From Terriglobia bacterium (GTDB lineage: Bacteria; Acidobacteriota; Terriglobia; UBA7540), in NCBI GenBank assembly GCA_030040995.1, contig JASHOS010000109.1, positions 1-42,966 of the forward strand: a stretch of DNA of 42,966 nt, in the 5' to 3' direction. Under the pieces are notes generated by a model. The model saw only the letters and a program-made list of their open reading frames with translations, ran no database searches and was not told the origin of the DNA. Of this stretch, positions 17,174-25,063 are shown piece by piece (the first letter of the stretch is position 1; each line of letters begins with the position of its first letter). Both the position numbers and the translations under genes were made by a program.

Positions 17174-17189
17174 ACAGAGAAAGCGACCC

Positions 17190-17471
17190 ATGACCATGAA
17201 AAACCCACCGCATCCGGGAGGCGTTGTGCTGCGGGAGTGCATCGAGCCTTCAGGGCTGACGATTACGGACGCCGCCAAAGCTCTAGGTGTCACCCGCAAC
17301 ACCCTTTCGGAACTGGTGAATGGGAAGCGCGGCATTTCTCCGGAAATGGCCGTGAGGTTATCGAAGGTTTTCGGTGGCAGCGAAGAGGGCTGGCTTGTTC
17401 AACAGGCCCAGTACGACCTTGTACACGTTCAGCGCGAACGGCTGAAACTCAAGCGGCTGGAAGTCGCCTAG
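17190..17471 (+). CDS. higA: HigA-family antitoxin (XRE helix-turn-helix)
   Basis: A 93-residue antitoxin and probable autorepressor. [20 protein letters not shown] is the usual HigA N-terminus. The helix-turn-helix follows ([20 protein letters not shown]), then [20 protein letters not shown] and [19 protein letters not shown]. The ATG at 17190 fits the family start best. An in-frame ATG at 17157 overlaps the toxin end and has GAGG upstream, so a longer form is possible. The pair is adjacent to a nuclease-like gene and a gene remnant. Confidence 0.9.
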   Translation: MTMKNPPHPGGVVLRECIEPSGLTITDAAKALGVTRNTLSELVNGKRGISPEMAVRLSKVFGGSEEGWLVQQAQYDLVHVQRERLKLKRLEVA

Positions 17472-17575
17472 AACTGGTACTTCTTCATTGCCTTCCGAGT
17501 GAAGAGAGTATCCCGTGGAGCGTCCTCTAGGGCGGCATAGTAGCCGGGTCAAGTGGAGAAAATTCCAGGAGGTGT

Positions 17576-17623
17576 ATGTTTAACGAATCCGGAGGTACAG
17601 ACCGTGGAAAAGCCATCTGTTGA
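17576..17623 (+). CDS. Possible leader ORF overlapping the nuclease start
   Basis: AGGAGG followed four bases later by ATG opens a 15-codon frame (MFNESGGTDRGKAIC, stop at 17621-17623). It spans the likely GTG start of the nuclease gene in another frame, so it could couple or dampen its translation. It may also be chance. Confidence 0.3.
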   Translation: MFNESGGTDRGKAIC

Positions 17624-18752
17624 GCCTTTTCGGAAGCAGATCGTCGTGGTAGACCCTGCCACAGGAAAGCTCCACTCAGCGGAGCCGCTTACGTTTGCGG
17701 AGATGGGGGTCAAAGAGCGCCAGCACATCGAGGAGTGGATAAAACATAACACAGGCATTCTGGGCTCGAAGCTGCTGCTCATCACCAGCGAGTACGACAA
17801 GTTTGACAAATCGGACGTCAAACTTGATCTTCTGGCGCTGGCACAGGACGGCAAGCTCTTTGTGGTAGAGCTCAAGCGCGATGCCAAACACACGCTAGCT
17901 GACCTTCAAGCCATAAGATACGCGGCTTATTGCTCTACGATGACTTTCGAACAGGCCGTCAAGTTACGCGCCGCGTTCGCAAAGACGGATCAGGACAGCG
18001 CGAGGCAGGAGATCAGGGATTTTGTCGGAGACGACGACTTTTCCAAGATCGAGAGGGAGCCGGGGATCATCCTGGCAGCGGGTGGCTTCGACGAGAAGCT
18101 CACCAGCTGCGCCCTGTGGCTTCACAAGTTCGGCCTCGACATCCGTTGCGTCGAGGTGACCCCCTACCGGCTAGAGGAGGGCAAAATCATCCTTGTCCCG
18201 CGAGTCATCATTCCTCTGCCCGAGGCGGGAGATTACATGGTTCGTGCGGAGGAAAAGGAAATCGACGAGATTGCGCTGTCGAAAACCAAGGGCCTCCAGA
18301 GGGAGTTCTGGACTGCGTTCATTAAATACTGCAGCGGAAGAAGCGCCGTCCCGGGACTCTGCGCATCTGGTCCGCCTGCGAGCGGCTGCTACACGGCAGG
18401 TTTCTCGCTGCCTCACCACGTTCTCCTTCAACTCATCGCGACAGCCAAACCTGCTGGCCTGAGGTGCCAGCTTGTCATCCGAAGTCCCGATTCCATGCTT
18501 GTCTACGAGCGGGTCGAGCGCCACAAGCAGGAAATAGATGCGATCCTGGGTGCCCGGCTTAAATGGCTTGCTCCACCATCAGAGGGCCTGACTGGTCGGG
18601 TCTTCCAAAGTCGAGCGGGCGACATCGAAGCGCGTGACAAGTGGGACGAGTATTTCGCTTGGCTGCTGGAGCGGGCCGAAGCTTTTTACAAAGCCTTCCT
18701 GCCTACACTTCGGGAGGTTGACCGGAAAGTGGGTGCGGTACGTCCTGCCTAG
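17604..18752 (+). CDS. PD-(D/E)XK nuclease-like protein with DUF4268 domain
   Basis: A protein of about 382 residues. The N-terminal half contains a PD-(D/E)XK-type core: DVKLDLLALAQDGKLFVVEL then KRD, with Asp75, Glu89 and Lys91 as the expected catalytic trio, followed by LADLQAIRYAAY, whose Gln is typical of the restriction-endonuclease-like fold. The C-terminal part (about 230-382) matches DUF4268: REFWTAFIKYCSG, the RVERHKQEIDAILGARLKW region and WDEYFAWLLERAEAFYKAF. Homologous proteins are annotated as NucS/DUF91-like or hypothetical, and a defence role is plausible but not proven. The GTG at 17604 has GGAGG eight bases upstream; another GTG at 17553 would add 17 residues. It follows HigBA closely on the same strand. 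Confidence 0.75.
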   Translation: MEKPSVEPFRKQIVVVDPATGKLHSAEPLTFAEMGVKERQHIEEWIKHNTGILGSKLLLITSEYDKFDKSDVKLDLLALAQDGKLFVVELKRDAKHTLADLQAIRYAAYCSTMTFEQAVKLRAAFAKTDQDSARQEIRDFVGDDDFSKIEREPGIILAAGGFDEKLTSCALWLHKFGLDIRCVEVTPYRLEEGKIILVPRVIIPLPEAGDYMVRAEEKEIDEIALSKTKGLQREFWTAFIKYCSGRSAVPGLCASGPPASGCYTAGFSLPHHVLLQLIATAKPAGLRCQLVIRSPDSMLVYERVERHKQEIDAILGARLKWLAPPSEGLTGRVFQSRAGDIEARDKWDEYFAWLLERAEAFYKAFLPTLREVDRKVGAVRPA

Positions 18753-18763
18753 CGAAACTCCTC

Positions 18764-18799
18764 CTCCCGCTTCCCCGCGCGTCGCCGGGAAAGCGGGAG
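18764..18799 (+). terminator. Hairpin after the nuclease gene, possible terminator
   Basis: CTCCCGCTTCCC and GGGAAAGCGGGAG form a long stem with one mismatch, 12 bases after the stop codon. Only a weak GTTTAATA follows, so termination is uncertain. Confidence 0.4.
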
Positions 18800-18896
18800 A
18801 CTGTTTAATAGATAAAGAGGGCCGCTCAAGTTTGCAGTGCTTCACGCCTGAGCACGCCGCACCCTCAAACTGCCTGATGGTACAGCGAACGATTTC

Positions 18897-18941
18897 TTGC
18901 CCGAGGAGTGCACCCCTGCTAGACTGTTCGGGAAGTTCCCG
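18897..18941 (+). promoter_or_regulatory. Permease promoter with palindrome over the transcript start
   Basis: TTGCCC (18897-18902), 17 bases, TAGACT (18920-18925). The perfect palindrome CGGGAA-g-TTCCCG (18929-18941) covers the predicted transcript start and touches the GGAG ribosome-binding site (18941-18944). A repressor bound there would block the amino-acid permease; this role is inferred. Confidence 0.5.
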
Positions 18942-18951
18942 GAGCTAACGA

Positions 18952-20451
18952 ATGGCGAGCCAACTTTTAGCGAAGAAACCGCTAAGCACCATCATGGCGG
19001 AGGCCTCGGACACAGGCGAGCATTGTCTGAAGCGCTCTCTTGGCCCAATCAACCTGGTGACCATTGGCATTGGCGGTATCATCGGGGCCGGAATTTTCGT
19101 TCTGACGGGCACCGCGGCGGCGCAATTCGCGGGCCCTGCCATCGTTCTCTCGTTCGTAGTAGCGGGCGCCGGCTGCGTCTTTGCAGGTCTTTGTTACGCG
19201 GAGTTCGCTTCGATGATCCCGATTGCCGGCAGCGCTTACACTTACGGCTATGCGACCCTGGGCGAAATCGTCGCCTGGATCATCGGTTGGGCTCTCGTGC
19301 TCGAATACGCTTTCGGCGCCGCCACCGTCGCGGTCGGCTGGAGCGGGTACGTGACGGGCTTCCTGCGTTTCTTCGGCATAACTCTCCCTTTTAATCCCAC
19401 GCCCAAAGGACATCTCTCGCTCTTCGGCGCCACGATTCCCGTTCAGGTGGATATCTTTGCCATGGCGGCAATTGTGATCATCACGATTATCCTGGTGGTC
19501 GGCGTGCGCGAATCGGCGAACTTCAATAGCGCCGTTGTGCTCGTCAAGGTTTCGGTCGTAATTATCTTCATTGGTCTTGCGGTCGCCTTCGCCTTCGGCC
19601 ACTGGCCACACATGATGGCCAACTGGCATCCGTTCATCCCGAAAAATCTTGGTCATTATGGCCAATTCGGCTGGTCCGGCATTATGCGAGGGGCAGGCGT
19701 GGTTTTCTTCGCTTATATCGGCTTCGACGCCGTCTCCACCGCCGCTCAGGAAGCCCGAAACCCGCAGAAGGATATGCCCTTCGGCATTTTAGGCTCGCTG
19801 ATTATCTGCACGATCCTCTATATCATCGTGGCCGGCCTCTTGACTGGGGTGAAATCCTACACTGCTTTGAACACCCCGGCGCCGGTTGCTGACGGCGCAG
19901 CCGCCATTGGTGTCTCCTGGGGTGTTTTCCTGGTCGACATCGGCGCCATCGCGGGCCTCACTTCCGTCATGTTGGTCATGCTTCTCGGGCAATCCCGTGT
20001 GCTCTATACCATGGCACATGATGGCCTGCTTCCCCCATGGGTTTGCAAAATTCATCGCAGCTTCCGCACGCCTTACATTACTTCCATCGTCGTCGGTGTC
20101 TTTGTCGCGTTTCTAGCCGCATTTCTCCCGATTATGTTTCTGGCCAAGCTCGTCAGCCTGGGAACCCTTCTCGCGTTCACGATCGTGTGCATCGGTGTCT
20201 GGGTACTGCGCGTCAGGCACCCCAAGGTCCCGCGGCCCTTTCGCACTCCGTGGGTTCCCGTTGTGCCTATTCTGGGAATAGTTGTTTCGCTCGCGTTGAT
20301 GTTGTCGCTGGATTTGCCCGCCTGGATCGGCTTCGGAAGCTGGCTCGTCTTCGGCCTTATTATTTATTTCGCTTACAGCCGCAAGCACAGTAGTGTCCGG
20401 CGAGAATTGGCGGCTCAAAACCGCCACGCCCCTGCCGTCCACCAATCTTAG
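18952..20451 (+). CDS. APC-superfamily amino-acid permease (cationic amino-acid transporter type)
   Basis: A 499-residue inner-membrane transporter. HCLKRSLGPINLVTIGIGGI then IGAGIFVLTGTAAAQFAGPA is the TM1 signature of the APC superfamily and carries the substrate-binding GIGGIIGAG loop. CYAEFASMIPIAGSAYTYGY is the conserved TM3 region. A dozen hydrophobic segments follow, with FFAYIGFDAVSTAAQEARNP in the middle and RHPKVPRPFRTPWVP near the end, as in YfnA/CAT-type permeases. The start is an ATG at 18952 with GGAG seven bases upstream. Substrate specificity cannot be read from the sequence. It seems to be a single-gene unit with its own promoter. Confidence 0.9.
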   Translation: MASQLLAKKPLSTIMAEASDTGEHCLKRSLGPINLVTIGIGGIIGAGIFVLTGTAAAQFAGPAIVLSFVVAGAGCVFAGLCYAEFASMIPIAGSAYTYGYATLGEIVAWIIGWALVLEYAFGAATVAVGWSGYVTGFLRFFGITLPFNPTPKGHLSLFGATIPVQVDIFAMAAIVIITIILVVGVRESANFNSAVVLVKVSVVIIFIGLAVAFAFGHWPHMMANWHPFIPKNLGHYGQFGWSGIMRGAGVVFFAYIGFDAVSTAAQEARNPQKDMPFGILGSLIICTILYIIVAGLLTGVKSYTALNTPAPVADGAAAIGVSWGVFLVDIGAIAGLTSVMLVMLLGQSRVLYTMAHDGLLPPWVCKIHRSFRTPYITSIVVGVFVAFLAAFLPIMFLAKLVSLGTLLAFTIVCIGVWVLRVRHPKVPRPFRTPWVPVVPILGIVVSLALMLSLDLPAWIGFGSWLVFGLIIYFAYSRKHSSVRRELAAQNRHAPAVHQS

Positions 20452-20610
20452 CCGCTCAAGTTATTGTGCGACTGGGAAGCTGGTTGCGAGAACGTAGAAG
20501 TTAAGCCGTCGAAGACGCCCTAATCCGTCGCTAACACTGACCGAACGTTTCATGGCCTACCAGCCATGCGCCCATGGCCATTCTCCGCATCCACCCATCA
20601 AGCGGCCAGC

Positions 20611-20686
20611 GTAGGGGGTAGGGCTTGCCCTACCCTGGTTCATTTTCGCGGCGGTGATCAAGGGGACGCCAAGCCGTCCCCCCTAC
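20611..20686. repeat. REP-like paired hairpins in a gene-free gap
   Basis: GTAGGGGG (20611) opens and CCCCCCTAC (ends 20686) closes the element. Inside are GGTAGGGC-tt-GCCCTACC (20617-20634) and GGGGACG-n6-CGTCCCC (20662-20681). The surrounding 308 bases between the convergent permease and hydrolase genes show no supported gene or RNA. Confidence 0.7.
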
Positions 20687-20759
20687 ATCATCTTCGGTGA
20701 TCGACGGATTAGGGGACGCGCGACATGAAAGCGGGTGCGGCTGCGTTTTCACGCCGGAT

Positions 20760-21833
20760 TCAGCTTTCTAACGCCAAAGTTTTCAGCTCAGGCACAGTCT
20801 TATTCGGAAAGACATTCCTTTCAGCAAATTCCCATCCGCGACGCCGGTCAATTGCCAGGCGGCTGCGTTCGATATAGTGGCGTAGCTCTTCCATACCGTA
20901 CTCACGGGCCAACTGCCGGGCACTAACGCCGGGCCTCTTCGCCCTCAGCACAAACCACTGTTCCTGCCGCATCCATTTTTCTTGCACAACGTCCTCGTGA
21001 TGTTCGCTCAGCAATCTGTCTCGTTTTTGAAGGTTGAAGTTCTCGTGATAGATGCCTCTATCGAAATCTAAAGTGACTCGGCTGATGTTGAAGTCGTTGC
21101 CTCGATTATAGAGAAGCCGCTCCCCGGTAATGTCATACACGAGGCAATCCACCGACTGCGTGGAGCTGACGATGTAGTAATGGTGATTAATCGCGTGCGC
21201 CTGCAGCGAAACGCCCGCAGAGTACGCGCTAGGCCATATCACTAACTCCGCACCTTCATCTGCCAGCCGCCGCCAGACTTCCGGGAAGTTGACATCGAAG
21301 CAGGTTGCGAACCCGACAGCGCCAAAATCGGCATGGCAAACCCGACTCGCACTACCGGGATCAACAGCGGGATGCACGTCAAATTCCGACCAATACGGGA
21401 AAATCTTGTCGTATGCGCACACCACCTGGCCAGAGCGGTCAATGAAAACGATGGTATTCAGCCGCCGAGTACCGTCCCGTCTATCGATGGGCGCCGCAAT
21501 ATAGGTCTTGTGTTTCTTGGCTAACGCAGCCATCGCTGTTACCGTCGGGCCGTGCAGAGGTTCCTCACTCTCCCGGTTCTGTCCCCGGCAAAGTTCCGGC
21601 AAAGCAATGATGTCGGGCGCAAGGGACCCCTCTTCGTCGACGCGCTCCGCGATTGCGTTTAATGAGGCCGAATCCTTAAATCCGATGCTTACGATGCGAA
21701 CCGGGCGTCCAAGTTTTTGCCCGGAACTCTCCCCAGTTGCGTCGGGCGCCTCTTTCCCTGGGCCTCCTACCGCTGTCCCGGCCAAGGCTCCCATCCCAAT
21801 CATTGCACCCCCAAGAAATGTGCGCCTTTTCAT
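20760..21833 (-). CDS. Secreted carbon-nitrogen hydrolase (nitrilase superfamily)
   Basis: A 357-residue nitrilase-fold amidohydrolase. The catalytic triad is visible: Glu80 in IIALPELCRG, Lys143 in AYDKIFPYW and Cys178 in GFATCFDVNFPEVWRRL. The N-terminus MKRRTFLGGAMIGMGALAGT is a Tat-like signal (RR followed by a hydrophobic stretch), pointing to export in folded form. A C-terminal tail of about 90 residues after the hydrolase core is charged and contains YGMEELRHYIERSR. AGGAGG lies upstream of the ATG. It is divergent from the GH29 gene, with about 234 bases between. The amide or nitrile substrate is unknown. Confidence 0.85.
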   Translation of the reverse strand: MKRRTFLGGAMIGMGALAGTAVGGPGKEAPDATGESSGQKLGRPVRIVSIGFKDSASLNAIAERVDEEGSLAPDIIALPELCRGQNRESEEPLHGPTVTAMAALAKKHKTYIAAPIDRRDGTRRLNTIVFIDRSGQVVCAYDKIFPYWSEFDVHPAVDPGSASRVCHADFGAVGFATCFDVNFPEVWRRLADEGAELVIWPSAYSAGVSLQAHAINHHYYIVSSTQSVDCLVYDITGERLLYNRGNDFNISRVTLDFDRGIYHENFNLQKRDRLLSEHHEDVVQEKWMRQEQWFVLRAKRPGVSARQLAREYGMEELRHYIERSRLAIDRRRGWEFAERNVFPNKTVPELKTLALES

Positions 21834-22067
21834 AATCGTCCTCCTACGATAAGGTGATATAACTATCCGGCAAGGCTTGAGTCCCTTCTGGACGGGCGCT
21901 CCCTCCGGTTAGGGCGGCGTTATGGCATCATTGAAAGCTGACTATTCCGGCGTCTTACACCCCGCCGTCGGCTTAAGAATGGGCGGATTGAGCATCCACG
22001 TCAAACATTATGTTGACCCGTCTCGGAATGTCAAGGCGGCAATTGAGAATCGATCGGGGGAAATGAT

Positions 22068-23552
22068 ATGCAACGCAGGGAATTCATGTCGTTTGCGGCG
22101 GCAGGAGGTCTTGTGGGGATCGGGCAGGCACTGAAGTCCGCCGCGGAATCTGAACAGCGCGGTGGCAGCGGTCCATGCGCTTATTCTCGCTATCAGGAAT
22201 TGCAGAACCTGGCCGGGGAAAACTGGAGCCGCGGTCCCGAAACCGCCGGCCCAGGTTACCACCACGCGCCGCAGGCGGCGATCGAAGCGTTCAAGGATTT
22301 GAAATTTGGAATACGCATCCACTGGGGGCTGTACTGTCTGATTGGCAGTCACGAATCCTGGGGTCTGGCGGGCGCGAATCGTGAATTCTGGAATATCTAC
22401 AACGTTCTTTTCCAATTCTTCAATCCCACCGGCTTTAACGCGAACTCCTGGATGGAACTTTTCCAGCGCGCGGGGATCAAGTTCTTCACGTTTACCACGA
22501 AGCATCACGAGGGCTTTTGCATGTGGCCGGCCAATACAGTGCAGCAGTGCCCGCGGTTGACGGCGCAAGCTTTCAACCACGGATGCGAGTATCTTGAAAC
22601 GGTCACGAATAACTACAGCATCATGGACAGCCCATATAAGAAGGACATCGTGAAAGCAGTGGTCGAGGCCGGGAGAAGAAAGGGGATGAGCGTTGGCCTC
22701 TATTATTCTCACATCGACTGGCACGATCCGGCATTCGCTTGGGATCCATTCAATTTCTACTATGATCCAAAGTTCACCAAAGAATCTGATCCACAACGCT
22801 GGCAGACCTTCATCGATCACGAGCGAGAACAAGTGCGGGAGTTGATGACCCATTACGGGCCTATCGACGTGCTCGATTTCGACATTGGATGGCCGGCTTC
22901 GGCGGCGACAGAGATCGCGAACGTCGCTAAGATGGCTCGCGAGCTACAGCCCCGTGTCATCATGCGAAGCCGGGGCATTGGCGCCTACGGGGACTACCAT
23001 ACGCCGGAGCGGGAGATTCCGGAAGGAGCTTCAAGCGGTTTGTGGAAGGTGATCTATCCGTGCGGAACCTCCTTCTCCTATATCCCTAGCGACGTTTACC
23101 ATCCTCCCGAGTGGGTGCTCGAAACATTGATTGACGTTGTGGCCAAAGGGGGCAACTTTGAGGTAGGGTTTGGTCCAATGCCAAACGGCACGTGGGCGCC
23201 AGAAGCTGTGGAACGGCTGGAATACGTTGGCGATTGGTTGAGGGTGAACGGGGAGGCCATTTACAATACGCGGCCCAGAAAAATATTCAGGGAGGGAAAT
23301 GACCTCCGGTTCACCACCACGAAAGACGGCAGATATGTCTACGCAATCAGCACCGAGTGGCCTGGAAGACAATTGCGCCTGCACTCCGTAAAGGCCGTCG
23401 CGGGATCGCAAATTTTCATGCTTGGGGTGCGGGAGCCGCTCAAGTGGCGGCAGCAGGGAGACACCTTGCAGATAAATATCCCTCCCGAAGTGGCTGAGCA
23501 CCGGCCGTGCAAGCAAGCCTTCGCCTTCAAGGTTAAAGTCAGATCCGAGTAG
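22068..23552 (+). CDS. Alpha-L-fucosidase-like glycoside hydrolase (GH29)
   Basis: A 494-residue protein of the GH29 type, which releases alpha-L-fucose from glycans. The catalytic barrel begins with KFGIRIHWGLYCLIGSHESW and has FTTKHHEGFCMW, the substrate-binding HH motif. It continues with GLYYSHIDWHDP and VLDFDIGWP, where Asp272 is at the position of the nucleophile. A small beta-domain ends the protein. The N-terminus MQRREFMSFAAAGGLVGIG looks like a Tat signal, so the enzyme is probably exported. GGGGGA precedes the ATG at 22068. Its divergent neighbour is another predicted Tat substrate, so the two may serve breakdown of a complex polymer. Activity on fucose itself needs testing because GH29 members vary. 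Confidence 0.85.
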   Translation: MQRREFMSFAAAGGLVGIGQALKSAAESEQRGGSGPCAYSRYQELQNLAGENWSRGPETAGPGYHHAPQAAIEAFKDLKFGIRIHWGLYCLIGSHESWGLAGANREFWNIYNVLFQFFNPTGFNANSWMELFQRAGIKFFTFTTKHHEGFCMWPANTVQQCPRLTAQAFNHGCEYLETVTNNYSIMDSPYKKDIVKAVVEAGRRKGMSVGLYYSHIDWHDPAFAWDPFNFYYDPKFTKESDPQRWQTFIDHEREQVRELMTHYGPIDVLDFDIGWPASAATEIANVAKMARELQPRVIMRSRGIGAYGDYHTPEREIPEGASSGLWKVIYPCGTSFSYIPSDVYHPPEWVLETLIDVVAKGGNFEVGFGPMPNGTWAPEAVERLEYVGDWLRVNGEAIYNTRPRKIFREGNDLRFTTTKDGRYVYAISTEWPGRQLRLHSVKAVAGSQIFMLGVREPLKWRQQGDTLQINIPPEVAEHRPCKQAFAFKVKVRSE

Positions 23553-23612
23553 TGCCGGTCTTCAGGCCCAGCATACCGACCTTGTCGCGCGGGCAGGGGG
23601 ACAAGCGGCACG

Positions 23613-23641
23613 TTGACAGTGACTGGTACGTCCTTTATAGT
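23613..23641 (+). promoter_or_regulatory. Sigma-70 promoter of the pgsA operon
   Basis: TTGACA (23613-23618), a 17-base spacer and TATAGT (23636-23641), five of six in the -10 and an ideal -35. The predicted leader before the pgsA ATG is about 85 bases. Confidence 0.65.
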
Positions 23642-23732
23642 GACCGTAGACCGCCTCGGTGATTCGATCGACGAGGGTTTGGAGCTATCGGCCGTCCGGA
23701 TTCTCGCCGGCTGAGGTCGAGAGCGAAGGCTC

Positions 23733-24344
23733 ATGAGTCTTCCCAATTCACTAACTCTGCTTCGCATCTTTTTCGTCCCGCTGCTCGTTGTTCTGCTGCT
23801 CACCAATGAGAAGAACATGGAGTTGTGGGCAGTGGGCGTGTTTCTGGCCGCCGCAGTTACCGACCTCCTGGATGGCTATTTTGCCAGAAGGCAGTCGCAG
23901 ATCACACGGCTGGGAATCCTGCTCGATCCCATCGCCGACAAGTTGCTGGTGACCTCCGCTTTTATTTCCCTGGTCGCGCTTCACCTGGCGCCCGCATGGA
24001 TTGTGGTTATTATCATCGGCCGGGAATTGGCGGTCTCCGCCTTGCGAGGCATCGCCGGGTCCGAAGGGATCGTCCTCGGAGCCTCGGACCTGGGCAAGAC
24101 CAAGATGGTTTTGGAAGTGATCGCAATCACGGTGATTGCGATGGTGCCGCGTTTTCCCGAGCTTGCGATTCTGGGCAAGGTTCTGTTGTGGCTTGTGGTT
24201 TGGTTCGCTCTGGCGTCGGCGGCGCAGTATTTCTGGGCGTTTTGGCGGGAACTCGATGCCCGCGATCACCAGCACGGCTCGCCGCGGGTGGTGGTGATTC
24301 GCGGCGGTGACACGAAGGATAAGAAGGATGTTGCCGCTCACTGA
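23733..24344 (+). CDS. pgsA: CDP-diacylglycerol-glycerol-3-phosphate 3-phosphatidyltransferase
   Basis: A 203-residue integral membrane enzyme. It makes phosphatidylglycerol-phosphate from CDP-diacylglycerol and glycerol-3-phosphate, the committed step to phosphatidylglycerol and cardiolipin. The CDP-alcohol phosphotransferase motif is clear: DLLDGYFARR, then GILLDPIADK, giving D-G-x2-A-R-x8-G-x3-D-x3-D. The N-terminal SLPNSLTLLRIFFVPLLV is typical of PgsA. Several transmembrane segments follow. The C-terminal extension (RDHQHGSPRVVVIRGGD onward) is hydrophilic. Its last 17 bases overlap the start of the next gene, so the two are probably translated together. Confidence 0.92.
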   Translation: MSLPNSLTLLRIFFVPLLVVLLLTNEKNMELWAVGVFLAAAVTDLLDGYFARRQSQITRLGILLDPIADKLLVTSAFISLVALHLAPAWIVVIIIGRELAVSALRGIAGSEGIVLGASDLGKTKMVLEVIAITVIAMVPRFPELAILGKVLLWLVVWFALASAAQYFWAFWRELDARDHQHGSPRVVVIRGGDTKDKKDVAAH

Positions 24345-24921
24345 GGGAGAGAAGCGCGTTTTGCTGCGTTTCGCCCGCAGCGCGCTTCAAGAAGTGCTCC
24401 TCGTGCGGCCGGTCCCGATGGTTAGGCCCATCCCGGAGATGCTTCACCAGCGCGCCGGATGTTTCGTCACTTTGCGCGCGGCTGGAATCCTCCGGGGATG
24501 CGTTGGCCGCATCCACAATATTCTCCCACTTCATCAGGCGGTTCGCGACTGCGCCGCCGGCGCAGCCCTCGCAGACCCGCGGTTTCCTCCGCTCCAGGCC
24601 GATGAGCTTGCGGACCTCCACATCGAGATTTCTGTCCTTTCTTCCTTAACCGAGGTTACGCCCGAGCAGATTGAAATCGGCCGGCACGGACTTTTGGTCT
24701 CCCAGGGATCACGACGCGGTCTCTTGCTGCCGCAGGTGGCTGTGGAATGGAACTGGGACCGCGTGCGCTTCTTGCAAGAAACCTGTTTAAAGGCGGGGCT
24801 GCCTCGAGATGCCTGGCTCTCTGGCGCGCGCATCGAAGCATTCACCGCCCAGATTTTCGGAGAAAGATCGCTGAATGAGAACGCGCTTGCCCGCGTGGAA
24901 AAGACGGGGACAAGTGACTGA
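24328..24921 (+). CDS. amrA: AMMECR1-domain protein (AmmeMemoRadiSam system protein A family)
   Basis: A 197-residue AMMECR1-domain protein. RAGCFVTLRAAGILRGCVGR is the family's signature (CFVTL...LRGCIG), followed by ADPRFPPLQADEL, LHIEISVLS and GRHGLLVSQGSRRGLLLPQV. The biochemical role of the family is uncertain. In many genomes it is encoded with a Memo-like and a radical SAM protein, but neither is here. The ATG at 24328 overlaps the end of pgsA by 17 bases, with AAGG just upstream. Sequence after the stop leads into a palindromic repeat. Confidence 0.85.
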   Translation: MLPLTEGEKRVLLRFARSALQEVLLVRPVPMVRPIPEMLHQRAGCFVTLRAAGILRGCVGRIHNILPLHQAVRDCAAGAALADPRFPPLQADELADLHIEISVLSSLTEVTPEQIEIGRHGLLVSQGSRRGLLLPQVAVEWNWDRVRFLQETCLKAGLPRDAWLSGARIEAFTAQIFGERSLNENALARVEKTGTSD

Positions 24922-25005
24922 GAACGTGTGAATAAATTGCGCCGAGCTCGTCATCCTGCCCTGAAAAGTTCGGCCGAGGAGCTCCACCGGAAAAAAAGAA
25001 GCCAA

Positions 25006-25045
25006 CCCTCTCCCGCTTGCGGGAGAGGGGGGACCGCGAAGCGGT
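25006..25045. repeat. Inverted repeat before the SDR gene
   Basis: CCCTCTCCCGC-tt-GCGGGAGAGGG (25006-25029) is a perfect 11-base-arm hairpin, followed by ACCGC-gaa-GCGGT (25033-25045). The GAGGGA just downstream serves as ribosome-binding site for the SDR start. Related words (CCCTCTCCCCCC, AAGGGGGCGAAGG) occur near 33980. Confidence 0.7.
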
Positions 25046-25063
25046 GGATGAGGGATCCAGTCA

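Noticed and set aside
20452-20759. Possible tRNA or structured RNA in the gap after the permease
   Set aside because: The visible stems belong to a REP-like pair; no cloverleaf or CCA-adjacent acceptor stem can be drawn.
22008-22853. A 281-codon minus-strand frame
   Set aside because: Antisense to the GH29 gene.
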